Source: an uncultured Prevotella sp. (GTDB lineage Bacteria > Bacteroidota > Bacteroidia > Bacteroidales > Bacteroidaceae). From it: DNA of 17,333 nucleotides. The stretch is taken from the NCBI GenBank assembly GCA_934190685.1, contig CAKPTK010000038.1, positions 1 to 17,333 on the forward strand, in the 5' to 3' direction. Positions 7,930 to 16,359 of the stretch are shown here, piece by piece. The notes beneath the pieces were generated by a model that saw nothing but the letters and a program-made list of their open reading frames with translations, was not told the DNA's origin and ran no database searches. The stretch's first letter is position 1. Each line of letters opens with the position of its first letter. The translations under genes were made by a program, and so were the position numbers.

Positions 7930-9198
7930 ATGAAAATCTTATTATTGGGAAGCGGAGGACGTGAACATGCCCTCGCTTGGAAAATCGCTCAAAGCGACAA
8001 AGTGGACAAACTCTATATCGCACCCGGCAACGCCGGCACATCCAACTGCGGAGAGAATGTCAACATTGGTGTCAATGAATTTGACAAGCTGAAAGACTTT
8101 ACGGTCAGCCATCAGGTAGACATGGTGGTTGTCGGTCCGGAAGACCCCTTGGTAAAAGGCATTTACGACGAGTTCAAGAATGATTCCCGTACAGCGGACA
8201 TTCCTGTCATCGGTTCCTCCAAGCAAGGAGCCGTGCTCGAAGGTTCCAAGGATTTCGCCAAGGCCTTCATGAAGCGCCACAATATCCCCACAGCCCAATA
8301 CAAGACTTTCGACGGAACGACATTGGAAGAGGGACTCCGTTTTCTCGAGACACTTGAACCACCCTATGTGCTCAAGGCTGACGGTCTCTGCGCAGGCAAG
8401 GGTGTGCTGATTCTCCCCACACTCGAAGAGGCCAAGAAAGAACTCCGCGAGATGCTGGGTGGAATGTTCGGCAACGCTTCAGCCCAAGTGGTCATCGAAG
8501 AATTCCTCAGCGGCATCGAATGCTCTGTCTTCGTGCTGACCGACGGCAAGCACTACCAACTGCTCCCCGAAGCCAAGGACTACAAGCGCATCGGCGAGCA
8601 TGACACAGGATTGAACACAGGTGGTATGGGCAGCGTCACACCTGTTCCTTTCGCTACAAAAGAGTGGATGAAGAAGGTGGAAGACCGTATCATACGCCCC
8701 ACCGTCGAGGGTCTCGCCGAGGAGGGCATCGACTACAAGGGCTTCATCTTCTTCGGACTCATCAACGTGAAAGGCGAACCGATGGTCATCGAGTACAACT
8801 GCCGTATGGGTGATCCCGAGACGGAAAGTGTCATGCTCCGCCTCAAGAGCGACATCGTCGACCTGTTCGAGGGTGTGGCGAAAGGAGACCTCGACAAGCG
8901 GAATGTGGTATTTGACGACCGCTCGGCTGTCTGCGTGATGATGGTCAGCGGTGGTTATCCACAGGCATACAAGAAAGGCTTCGAAATCACAGGTTGCGAC
9001 GAGGTGGAAGGCTCTATCGTTTTCCATAGCGGAACTGCTATGAAGGACAACAAACTCGTGACCAATGGTGGTCGTGTCATCGCAGTCAGCAGTTACGGCA
9101 AGAACAAACAAGAAGCCTTGGAGAAGAGTTTCAAGGAAGCGCAGAAGATTAAGTTTGAAGGCAAATATTTCCGCTCCGACATCGGCAGCGACCTTTAA
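7930..9198 (+). CDS. purD: Phosphoribosylamine-glycine ligase
   Basis: This cytosolic ATP-grasp enzyme joins glycine to 5-phosphoribosylamine, giving GAR, the second step of de novo purine synthesis. It has 422 residues, the usual length for PurD. Visible hallmarks are the N-terminal [13 protein letters not shown] (7-19), GNAGTS (33-38), the VVGPEDPL segment, ATP-grasp motif [19 protein letters not shown], and the metal-binding [10 protein letters not shown]. The gene lies 18 nt after the peptidase stop, so it is probably co-transcribed with it. A hairpin 36 nt downstream closes the run. No other pur genes are nearby. Confidence 0.97.
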   Translation: MKILLLGSGGREHALAWKIAQSDKVDKLYIAPGNAGTSNCGENVNIGVNEFDKLKDFTVSHQVDMVVVGPEDPLVKGIYDEFKNDSRTADIPVIGSSKQGAVLEGSKDFAKAFMKRHNIPTAQYKTFDGTTLEEGLRFLETLEPPYVLKADGLCAGKGVLILPTLEEAKKELREMLGGMFGNASAQVVIEEFLSGIECSVFVLTDGKHYQLLPEAKDYKRIGEHDTGLNTGGMGSVTPVPFATKEWMKKVEDRIIRPTVEGLAEEGIDYKGFIFFGLINVKGEPMVIEYNCRMGDPETESVMLRLKSDIVDLFEGVAKGDLDKRNVVFDDRSAVCVMMVSGGYPQAYKKGFEITGCDEVEGSIVFHSGTAMKDNKLVTNGGRVIAVSSYGKNKQEALEKSFKEAQKIKFEGKYFRSDIGSDL

Positions 9199-9233
9199 AC
9201 AATCTACAAATAGTGTCAAAAGCAATATATCCA

Positions 9234-9278
9234 CACGTGAGAACGGCCCCAAACGGCTGCTCTCACGTGCGTGTCTTT
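9234..9278 (+). terminator. Hairpin terminator after purD (weak T-tract)
   Basis: A perfect 9-bp stem, CACGTGAGA (9234-9242) with TCTCACGTG (9261-9269), encloses a loop with a possible GCC/GGC inner pairing. Only a short CTTT follows, at 9275-9278. Termination may be partial, and some transcription could continue into the next cluster, for which I see no clear promoter of its own. Confidence 0.55.
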
Positions 9279-9307
9279 AACAATACAACCCAACCGCAAG
9301 AGGAAAG

Positions 9308-10255
9308 ATGTCTGTAAAAAGATTACAAAACAGGATAGCCGAAAGCAGATTCACACTGCCAGTCACCGGCACCATCACCCTACTGACATGGATAGGCGCA
9401 CACCTAACAGGACAGATAAACATCATAAGCCTACCCTATCTGTTCATCGTCATTTCCACCTACCTGATGGTAGAACTCAACAACAGCAATGCCCTCATGC
9501 GCATATACAGCCGCATGGTATCCTGCTCCTTCCTCGTGCTCTGCCTGATAGCCAGTTCCGAGTTCTTGACGCTGAGAAGCACAATCGTCTTGCTCAGCCT
9601 GGTGGCCACCTATCTCATCGGTTTCCATGCCTATCAGGAGAAGAAGGCTCATGGACTCATTTTCTTTGCTTATCTTTGTCTGGGCATCGGAAGCATGGTG
9701 TTCGCCCAAATTCTTTATTTAGTACCGATATTGTGGATTGTCCTCGCCACCAATCTCATGGCGTTCAGCTTGAAGAGTTTTGTGGCAAGCATTCTCGGAT
9801 TGGTCATGCCCTACTGGTTTGCCGCCACCTATTATATATATAAGGGCGACTTCACCACACTCACAGAGCATGCGGCAGACCTTACCGATTTCTCGGGGCT
9901 ATTTGACATCAGTGGCATTACCGCCAATGAGGTCATCACTTTCGCATTCATTGTCGTCGTCGCCATGACGGGCATCATCCATTTCCTCCGTACAAGCTAC
10001 AACGACAAAATCCGCACCCGCATGATTTATGACATCTTCATCACCATAGACATTGTAAGTGTCATATTCCTCATCCTCTTTCCCCGACATTTCGGCGAAT
10101 GGCTCGCCATCATCATCGTCAACACCAGCCCCCTCATCGCCCACTACATCACACTGACCCGCACGTGGATGACCAACATCTCGTTCTATTTTCTTGTGGC
10201 AGGAACGGCTCTCTTAACACTCTTCAACCTATGGATGCCTTCATTTCAATTTTGA
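9308..10255 (+). CDS. Unrecognised multi-pass membrane protein
   Basis: The product is 315 residues with about eight to ten strongly hydrophobic segments, starting near residue 16 and running to near the C-terminus, with short polar loops. Longer loops include about 170-195 (acidic, after the YYIYKGDF segment) and a basic stretch with RTSYNDKIRTR near 228-238. No enzymatic or transporter motif is recognised. Size, topology and proximity to purD recall Bacteroidota-specific DUF6427-type membrane proteins, but this is a weak inference. The start is supported by an AGAGGAAAG ribosome-binding site directly upstream. Its 3' end overlaps the following VTT-domain gene by 25 nt, suggesting translational coupling. 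Confidence 0.75.
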   Translation: MSVKRLQNRIAESRFTLPVTGTITLLTWIGAHLTGQINIISLPYLFIVISTYLMVELNNSNALMRIYSRMVSCSFLVLCLIASSEFLTLRSTIVLLSLVATYLIGFHAYQEKKAHGLIFFAYLCLGIGSMVFAQILYLVPILWIVLATNLMAFSLKSFVASILGLVMPYWFAATYYIYKGDFTTLTEHAADLTDFSGLFDISGITANEVITFAFIVVVAMTGIIHFLRTSYNDKIRTRMIYDIFITIDIVSVIFLILFPRHFGEWLAIIIVNTSPLIAHYITLTRTWMTNISFYFLVAGTALLTLFNLWMPSFQF

Positions 10256-10683
10256 TTGACGGAGGATATTGGGGCATGCTGATTGCGGCGTTCCTGGCAG
10301 GCAGCGTGTTTCCTTTCAGCAGCGAGGTAGTCATGGCCGGACTGCAAGCTGTAGGACTGGATCCGATAAAGCTCGTCATCTTCGGCACCATCGGCAATGT
10401 GGGAGGCTCGGCTTTCAACTATTGCATGGGACGTATGGGAAAGTTGGAATGGATAGAGAAGCATCTTCATGTGAAACCCGAAAGTATCGCCAAAGCCAAA
10501 AAGTTTATGGCTGGACATGGCGCATGGATGGGTTTCTTTGCCTTTCTTCCCATTCTGGGCAGCGCCATCACAATCGTCCTCGGACTCACACGGGCGAACA
10601 TTCCAATATCCTTGACAAGCATTACAATCGGTAAACTCATCCGATACATCATCCTTGTGTATGGTGTGTCGTTCATCATCTAA
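10231..10683 (+). CDS. YqaA-type small VTT/DedA-superfamily membrane protein
   Basis: This 150-residue inner-membrane protein is the length of E. coli YqaA (about 142) and much shorter than classic DedA proteins. Features are SSEVVMAGLQAVG (30-42), the glycine-rich GTIGNVGGSAFNYCMGR (52-68) and FLPILGSA (105-112), with the re-entrant-loop arrangement typical of VTT-domain proteins. DedA relatives act in lipid flipping and membrane homeostasis; the role of YqaA-type members is not settled. The chosen ATG at 10231 overlaps the preceding gene by 25 nt. A later ATG at 10276 would avoid overlap but cut away the N-terminal segment, so the earlier start is preferred. The metal-binding lipoprotein gene begins 12 nt downstream. 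Confidence 0.8.
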   Translation: MDAFISILIDGGYWGMLIAAFLAGSVFPFSSEVVMAGLQAVGLDPIKLVIFGTIGNVGGSAFNYCMGRMGKLEWIEKHLHVKPESIAKAKKFMAGHGAWMGFFAFLPILGSAITIVLGLTRANIPISLTSITIGKLIRYIILVYGVSFII

Positions 10684-10695
10684 AAGAAACAACGC

Positions 10696-11520
10696 ATGAA
10701 GAAATATATCGTCATCCTGATTGCCTTTCTGGCACTCACAAGTTGCAGCGATGTGCAGAAAAACGAAAGAATAATTACGGTCAGCATCGAACCGCTCCGG
10801 TTCTTCACCGAAGAAATCGCAGGAAACAAGTTCAAGGTGAGCACCATGGTGCCCGAAGGCATGAGCCCGGAAACCTATGAGCCTACCGCACAACAGATGA
10901 TGAAGCTTGCCCAAAGCGACATGTTCGTCAAAGTGGGAGGCATAGGATTCGAGGTGACATGGATGAAGCGGATGGAAGCCAACGCCCCACACACCTTGGT
11001 CGTCAACTCCTCTGAGGGCATCAGCGAAATCAAGACGTCCAATGGTGTCAGCGATCCCCACACTTGGATGAGTACAGTCAACGCCTCCATCATTGCCCAA
11101 AACATCTGCAATGCCCTTATAGCCATTGACCAAAAAGACAGTCTCTATTTCAGACAACGGCTGGAATCGCTCTGCGAGAAGATACAAGCTACGGATTTGA
11201 ACGTGAGAAAGTATCTCACGAAAGACAAATCCAAGGCATTTCTCATCTATCACCCCACCCTCACCTACTTTGCGAAAGACTACCAACTGAAGCAAATTCC
11301 CATAGAGGAACATGGAAGAGAACCAAGTTCGGCACAAACGGCCGACATCATCCAACAAGCCAAGAAAGCCCATGTGAAAGTCATGTTTGTGCAAAAGCAA
11401 TTCAGTGTCAAGAATACACGGGCCATCACAGAATCTGTCGGCGCCACCCCTGTGGAGATTAACCCTTTCAGTTATGACTGGCCCAACGAGATGGTAAACG
11501 TGGCAAAGAGTTTGAAATAA
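10696..11520 (+). CDS. ZnuA/TroA-like metal-binding lipoprotein of an ABC importer
   Basis: This 274-residue cluster A-I solute-binding protein is presumably for Zn2+, Mn2+ or a similar ion. A lipoprotein signal (1-16, lipobox LTSC, lipid on C17) would tether it to a membrane facing the periplasm. Expected metal ligands by family comparison are H122 (DPHTW), H186 (YHPT) and D261 (SYDW). The first ligand, normally His in a PHTYEPT motif, is Glu here (SPETYEPT, E59). The second-lobe motif EEHGREPSS (204-212) is typical. There is no His-rich loop of the kind seen in many ZnuA proteins. The gene is 10 nt before an ATPase gene of the same transporter class. The metal cannot be assigned from sequence, and the Glu substitution makes a zinc call less safe. 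Confidence 0.85.
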   Translation: MKKYIVILIAFLALTSCSDVQKNERIITVSIEPLRFFTEEIAGNKFKVSTMVPEGMSPETYEPTAQQMMKLAQSDMFVKVGGIGFEVTWMKRMEANAPHTLVVNSSEGISEIKTSNGVSDPHTWMSTVNASIIAQNICNALIAIDQKDSLYFRQRLESLCEKIQATDLNVRKYLTKDKSKAFLIYHPTLTYFAKDYQLKQIPIEEHGREPSSAQTADIIQQAKKAHVKVMFVQKQFSVKNTRAITESVGATPVEINPFSYDWPNEMVNVAKSLK

Positions 11521-11530
11521 AGGCATCAAC

Positions 11531-12241
11531 ATGAAAAAAATTGTCAGTTTGAACGACATACAAGCAGGATACAACGGAAAAACCATTCTCCGGGATGTGA
11601 CATTCGACATCCATGAGAATGACTATGTGGGCATCATTGGACCTAACGGGGGAGGAAAATCCACATTGCTGAAAGTCATCTTAGGCATCATCAAGCCGAC
11701 TAAAGGCGAAGTCTCTTATTACAAAAACGGAGAAGCGACAAGCCGTATCTCCATGGGCTACCTGCCCCAATACAACAAAATAGACAAGACTTTCCCTATC
11801 TCCGTCTACGACACGATACTGACAGGAGTGACCAATGACAAGGGGCTATGGGGCAGATTCACGCATGAACAGCGCCAACAAGTTGACGCGACCATTGCCC
11901 ACATGGACCTGCAAGGACTGGAAGACCGACCGATTAGCGCTTTGAGCGGCGGACAATTACAACGCATTCTGTTGGCAAGAGCCTTAGTTTCAAGACCGGA
12001 CGTACTCGTCCTCGACGAGCCGAACACGTATATCGATGAAATCTACCAGGCGCAAATGTATTCCTTGCTCGACAATTTGAACAAAGAATGTGCCGTGATA
12101 CTGGTCAGTCATGACATCGAAGCCATCAAGGAAAAGGCCAAACAAATCGTTTGTGTCAACCGATTTGTCCGTCATTACAACACGGCAGATACAACAGAGG
12201 AAGAATTGAAAAAACAGATAGAGTCCACATTCCAACAATAA
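11531..12241 (+). CDS. ZnuC-like metal ABC transporter ATP-binding protein
   Basis: This 236-residue cytoplasmic ATPase should energise the importer fed by the preceding lipoprotein. It has Walker A GPNGGGKST (37-45), Q-loop Q80 in GYLPQYNKID, signature LSGGQ (138-142), Walker B DVLVLDEP (157-164) and H-loop H194 (LVSHD). The D-loop region reads NTYID where metal ABC ATPases usually have TTGVD. An AAGG sits 7 nt before the ATG. The permease (ZnuB/MntB type) that should complete the transporter is not adjacent: the next gene, 115 nt on and behind its own promoter, is unrelated. Confidence 0.9.
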   Translation: MKKIVSLNDIQAGYNGKTILRDVTFDIHENDYVGIIGPNGGGKSTLLKVILGIIKPTKGEVSYYKNGEATSRISMGYLPQYNKIDKTFPISVYDTILTGVTNDKGLWGRFTHEQRQQVDATIAHMDLQGLEDRPISALSGGQLQRILLARALVSRPDVLVLDEPNTYIDEIYQAQMYSLLDNLNKECAVILVSHDIEAIKEKAKQIVCVNRFVRHYNTADTTEEELKKQIESTFQQ

Positions 12242-12282
12242 AAAATATTAAAACCGCAAGCTATTCGGGTTTATCCTTGCGC

Positions 12283-12318
12283 TTTGTTGGGAATTCTCTT
12301 CTTTTTACACTACCTTTG
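12283..12318 (+). promoter_or_regulatory. Promoter of the DUF2723-deacetylase operon
   Basis: TACCTTTGCA (-7 element TACCTTTG, 12311-12318) matches the Bacteroidota consensus. A TTTG at 12283-12286, or the overlapping TTG at 12287-12289, can serve as the -33 box with a 21-24 nt spacer, slightly longer than ideal. The leader to the ATG at 12357 would be about 30 nt and A/T-rich. A short imperfect inverted repeat CGCAAG/CTTGCG (12255-12281) lies just upstream and may help end the previous transcript. Confidence 0.7.
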
Positions 12319-12356
12319 CATTTCGAATTAAAATTATAATTTTATTAATTGCAATA

Positions 12357-15300
12357 ATGAAACAGTACAAGTTAGTGGACAACATTTTGGGGTGGTTGGT
12401 TTTTGCCATTGCCGCCTTCACCTATTGCTCCACAATCGAACCCACAGCCAGTTTCTGGGATTGCCCTGAGTTTATCACCACTGGCTACAAGTTGGAAATC
12501 GGCCACCCACCTGGCGCGCCTTTCTTTATGCTCACTGCCAATCTGTTCAGCCACTTTGCAAGCGATCCCTCACAAGTGGCCCGCATGGTGAACACGATGA
12601 GTGCTTTGCTCAGTGCCACGTGTATCTTGTTCCTATTCTGGTCCATCACACACCTCACCCGCAAGCTCATTCTCAAGAATTGGGACGAGCTGACCACTGC
12701 TAAGATAATCATCATCGAGGCTGCCGGCGTGGTGGGTGCATTGATATACACCTGGAGCGACACATTCTGGTTCTCCGCTGTCGAGGGTGAAGTGTATGCA
12801 TATTCCTCCGCTTTCACAGCTGTCGTATTCTGGCTGATTCTCAAATGGGAAGACCATGCCGACGAGCCTCACAGCGACCGCTGGCTTGTGCTCATCGCCT
12901 ATATGACAGGTTTGTCCATCGGTGTACACTTGCTCAACCTGCTTTGTATTCCTGCCATCGTGCTTGTCTACTACTATCGCAAGCATCCCAATGCCAACTT
13001 GAAAGGTTCTCTTCTTGCGTTGGTTGTGGGCTTTGTGATTGTGGCGGCAGTGCTCTATGGTGTGGTGCCCGGCATCATCACCGTGGGCGGTTGGTTTGAG
13101 TTGTTCTTCGTCAACACACTCGGATGTCCTTTCAACACCGGCGAGATCATCTACATCATTCTCTTGGTGGCAGCCGTGATTTGGGGCATCTATGAGAGTT
13201 ATACCAACAATAGCCGCAAACGTCAGATTCTTTCGTTCCTCTGCGCCTTTGGCTTGATCGGTATACCTTTCTACGGCTATGGCTGGGCTGCATTCTTCAC
13301 AGGTGTTGTCGTGCTTGCCGTGGTGGCTTTCCTCTTGAAACTCAAGAAGGAGAACAAGCCCGTCATCAATGCCCGCATGCTCAACACTACACTGCTCTGC
13401 ATGCTCATGCTGATGATTGGCTATTCCAGCTATGCACTCATCGTCATCCGTTCTTCTGCCAATCCTCCTATGGACCAAAACTCTCCTGAGGACATCTTCA
13501 CCCTCGGAAGCTATTTGAGCCGTGACCAATACGGTGACCGTCCTCTGCTCTTCGGACAGGCTTACACGTCTGAATACCAAGCAGACAGTGACGGTCGTGT
13601 TGCCATGACCAAGGGCGCTCCTATCTATGAGCGCAAAGAGAAGACATCAAAGGACGAGAAGGATTCTTACTATATCGTCAGCACAAAGGACAAGCCCAAA
13701 TATGTGACCGACCAATGTATGTTCTTCCCAAGAATGTATGACCGCGGACACGCTGGCGCCTATGAAGACTGGATGGGCGGTGTGAAAGGAAAGACTGTAC
13801 AGTCTACCTACAACCCCGAGAATACAGTGAAGATTCCGACCACACTCGAGAATCTCGCCTTCTTCATCTCCTACCAGTGCAACTACATGTACATGCGCTA
13901 TTTCTTCTGGAACTTCTGCGGCCGACAAAACGACCTGCAGGGCAACGGTGAATTGGAGCACGGAAACTGGATATCCGGTATTCCTGTATTGGACAACTGG
14001 CGTTTGGGAGACCAGAGCAAGTTGCCCCAGGATCTGCAGGACAACAAGGGCCACAACGTATTCTATTGTCTGCCACTTCTTCTCGGCATCATCGGTCTCT
14101 TCTGGCAAGCCTACCGTGGTGACCGTGGCATCAAGCAGTTCTGGGTGGTATTCTTCCTGTTCTTCATGACCGGTCTTGCCATTGTCATCTATCTGAACCA
14201 GACGCCATCACAACCCCGTGAGCGCGACTATGCCTATGCGGGTTCGTTCTATGCCTTTGCCATTTGGTGCGGCATTGGCGTGGCTGGCATCTACGACTCA
14301 ATCAAGAAATGGAAGAAGTTGAGCAACATCAACGAGAATATTCTTGCCGCCGTGGTATCCATCCTTTGTCTACTCGTACCTATCCAGATGGTTTCACAGA
14401 CTTGGGACGACCATGATCGCAGCGGTCGCTATACCTGCCGCGATTTCGGACAGAACTATCTCATGTCCATGCAAGAGAAGGGCAATCCTATCATCTTCAC
14501 AAACGGTGACAACGATACCTTCCCGTTGTGGTACAACCAGGAAGTGGAAGGTGTGCGCACAGATACCCGTGTCTGCAACTTGAGTTACCTCCAGACCGAC
14601 TGGTATATCGACCAGATGCGCCGTCCGGCATACGACTCGCCTTCTGTACCTATCTCTTGGCCCCGTATCGACTACTGCTCCGGCACCAACGAGATGATTC
14701 AAGTGATGCCCGACCTAAAGAAACAGATTCTTGATTTCTACAAGGCCAATCCAGCAGAAGCTAAAAAGCAGTTTGGCGACGATCCATTCGAGTTGAAGAA
14801 CATCATGAAATACTGGGTTCGTGGAAAGAACAATGACCAGCACGTCATTCCTACCGACACCGTCTATGTCACCATCGACAAAGAGGCAGTCAAGAAAAGC
14901 GGCATGCTTATCGTGGACACCATCCCAGACAAGATGGTCATCTCTCTCGTCGGCAAAGACGCACTCTACAAGAACGACTTGATGATGCTCGAGATGATTG
15001 CACAAAGCAATTGGACACGTCCGCTCTACATCGCCACAACGGTGGGACAGGACAACTACATGAATCTCGGCGACAACTTCATCCTTGAAGGTCTTGCCAA
15101 CCGTATCACGCCATTCAAGACCACCAAACCCGGTGTGAAGAATATCGATACAGAGAAAATGTACTACAACGTCATGAAACGTTTTAAGTATGGTGGACTC
15201 AGCCAGCCAGGCCTCTATATCGACGAGACCTTGATGCGCATGTGCTACACCCACAGACGCCTTCTCGCCCAACTCGCCAATGCACTAATCGACGAACATA

Positions 15301-15680
15301 AAAACGCCAAAGCACTCAACGTGCTCAACAAGGCAGAGAAGGAGATTCCTGAGTACAATGTACCGATGAACTACGTCAGTGGCGGCTACGACCTTGCCAA
15401 AGCCTACATGCGCCTTGGCAAGAAGGCCAAAGCGTTCGCCATCCTCAACAAGATGTGGACCAATGCGACACAATACCTCACCTGGTACATGTCGCTTGAC
15501 TACAACCGCTTCAGACAAAGCATGTATGACTGCAATGTACACTTCCAGACGATGTACTTCATGATCGATCTTGCAAAGAATGCAGATCCAGCCTGGTCGC
15601 AGAAGCATAACGTCATTTTTGAACAGTTGTATACACACTATCACAACATCGGAGGACAAGATCCTGACCCACAACAGTAA
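12357..15680 (+). CDS. DUF2723-family (GT117/TMEM260-like) polytopic membrane protein, putative protein O-glycosyltransferase
   Basis: This 1107-residue protein has a large N-terminal membrane portion and a hydrophilic C-terminal half. The N-terminus carries the diagnostic FWDCPEF (33-39) and GHPPGAPFF (49-57); the acidic D35/E38 correspond to the catalytic-type acidic residues of GT-C glycosyltransferases (inference from the family). About a dozen hydrophobic segments are spread over residues 11-690, interrupted by a long extracytoplasmic loop at about 370-510. SQPRERDYAY (618-627) and NGDNDTFPLWY (716-726) are further conserved blocks. The C-terminal 130 residues are helical and TPR-like. 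The human relative TMEM260 is a protein O-mannosyltransferase, so a lipid-linked-sugar-dependent transferase acting on exported proteins or glycans is plausible; donor and acceptor are unknown. It has its own promoter and is followed after 9 nt by a polysaccharide deacetylase gene. Confidence 0.88.
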   Translation: MKQYKLVDNILGWLVFAIAAFTYCSTIEPTASFWDCPEFITTGYKLEIGHPPGAPFFMLTANLFSHFASDPSQVARMVNTMSALLSATCILFLFWSITHLTRKLILKNWDELTTAKIIIIEAAGVVGALIYTWSDTFWFSAVEGEVYAYSSAFTAVVFWLILKWEDHADEPHSDRWLVLIAYMTGLSIGVHLLNLLCIPAIVLVYYYRKHPNANLKGSLLALVVGFVIVAAVLYGVVPGIITVGGWFELFFVNTLGCPFNTGEIIYIILLVAAVIWGIYESYTNNSRKRQILSFLCAFGLIGIPFYGYGWAAFFTGVVVLAVVAFLLKLKKENKPVINARMLNTTLLCMLMLMIGYSSYALIVIRSSANPPMDQNSPEDIFTLGSYLSRDQYGDRPLLFGQAYTSEYQADSDGRVAMTKGAPIYERKEKTSKDEKDSYYIVSTKDKPKYVTDQCMFFPRMYDRGHAGAYEDWMGGVKGKTVQSTYNPENTVKIPTTLENLAFFISYQCNYMYMRYFFWNFCGRQNDLQGNGELEHGNWISGIPVLDNWRLGDQSKLPQDLQDNKGHNVFYCLPLLLGIIGLFWQAYRGDRGIKQFWVVFFLFFMTGLAIVIYLNQTPSQPRERDYAYAGSFYAFAIWCGIGVAGIYDSIKKWKKLSNINENILAAVVSILCLLVPIQMVSQTWDDHDRSGRYTCRDFGQNYLMSMQEKGNPIIFTNGDNDTFPLWYNQEVEGVRTDTRVCNLSYLQTDWYIDQMRRPAYDSPSVPISWPRIDYCSGTNEMIQVMPDLKKQILDFYKANPAEAKKQFGDDPFELKNIMKYWVRGKNNDQHVIPTDTVYVTIDKEAVKKSGMLIVDTIPDKMVISLVGKDALYKNDLMMLEMIAQSNWTRPLYIATTVGQDNYMNLGDNFILEGLANRITPFKTTKPGVKNIDTEKMYYNVMKRFKYGGLSQPGLYIDETLMRMCYTHRRLLAQLANALIDEHKNAKALNVLNKAEKEIPEYNVPMNYVSGGYDLAKAYMRLGKKAKAFAILNKMWTNATQYLTWYMSLDYNRFRQSMYDCNVHFQTMYFMIDLAKNADPAWSQKHNVIFEQLYTHYHNIGGQDPDPQQ

Positions 15681-15689
15681 TCGTAAAGT

Positions 15690-16301
15690 ATGATAATAGA
15701 ACAACCAGCCATGTGGCTTCGTTGGCTGTATCCAAGAGCCACATGGAGAATGGACAAACATGATCATTCGGTGTATCTGACCTTCGACGATGGTCCGATA
15801 CCCGAATCGACCCCGTTCATTCTCCAAACGCTGAACAAATACAACATCAAGGCTACTTTCTTCATGGTTGGCGACAACGTGAGGAAGTATCCTGATTTGT
15901 ACCGACAGATCGTAGAGGCCGGGCACCGCGTGGGCAACCACACCTTCAACCACATAGGAGGTTTCAAGCACACCATCAAGACCTATAGTTACAATGCGGA
16001 AAAAGCGAATGCCTACATCCATTCCAATCTGTTCCGTCCACCCCATGGATGGATGAGACTTGACCAATATGCATGGCTGGGCAGGAAATTCCGCATCATC
16101 ATGTGGGACTTGGTCACCCGAGACTATTCCAAATGGATGACTGGTGAAGACGTACTCAACAACGTGAAACGCTATGCGCGCAACGGTTCTATCATCACCT
16201 TCCACGACTCGTTGAAGAGCATCGACAAACTCCATTATGCCCTGCCTGCAGCCATCGAATGGTTGCAAGCGCAAGGATACAAGTTCAAAATTTTCGAATA
16301 A
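15690..16301 (+). CDS. Polysaccharide deacetylase (NodB domain, CE4)
   Basis: This 203-residue single-domain carbohydrate esterase 4 protein should remove N- or O-acetyl groups from a glycan in a metal-dependent reaction. The expected motifs are all present: TFDDGP (31-36, catalytic base and metal Asp D33/D34), HTFNH (84-88, metal ligands H84 and H88), RPPHG (116-120), WDLVTRDY (139-146) and ITFHDS (169-174, H172). No signal peptide or membrane anchor is apparent, which is unusual if the target is a cell-surface polymer; a cytoplasmic lipid-linked or precursor glycan is an alternative. The gene follows the DUF2723 gene by 9 nt and precedes a strong terminator, so the two probably form one operon. 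The substrate is unknown. Confidence 0.9.
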   Translation: MIIEQPAMWLRWLYPRATWRMDKHDHSVYLTFDDGPIPESTPFILQTLNKYNIKATFFMVGDNVRKYPDLYRQIVEAGHRVGNHTFNHIGGFKHTIKTYSYNAEKANAYIHSNLFRPPHGWMRLDQYAWLGRKFRIIMWDLVTRDYSKWMTGEDVLNNVKRYARNGSIITFHDSLKSIDKLHYALPAAIEWLQAQGYKFKIFE

Positions 16302-16311
16302 AGACAAATGC

Positions 16312-16356
16312 AAGAAAGGCTATTGGAACTTATCTATCCAATAGCCTTTCTTTTTT
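16312..16356 (+). terminator. Rho-independent terminator of the DUF2723-deacetylase operon
   Basis: A perfect 16-bp stem (16312-16327 with 16337-16352) with a 9-nt loop ends in T residues (16351-16356), 10 nt after the deacetylase stop. The complementary A-rich start of the stem gives a partial T-tract on the minus strand too, so it may also stop transcripts arriving from the rhaM-like gene. Confidence 0.9.
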
Positions 16357-16359
16357 ATC

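Noticed and set aside
10246..11610. A 454-codon antisense frame across the YqaA-like and ZnuA-like genes
   Set aside because: It spans three genuine plus-strand genes with clear family motifs and gives a Cys/His-rich product without a known domain; a reading shadow.
15285..16313. A 342-codon antisense frame over the end of the DUF2723 gene and the deacetylase
   Set aside because: Both plus-strand genes have strong motifs; the antisense product shows none and would start inside the operon terminator.
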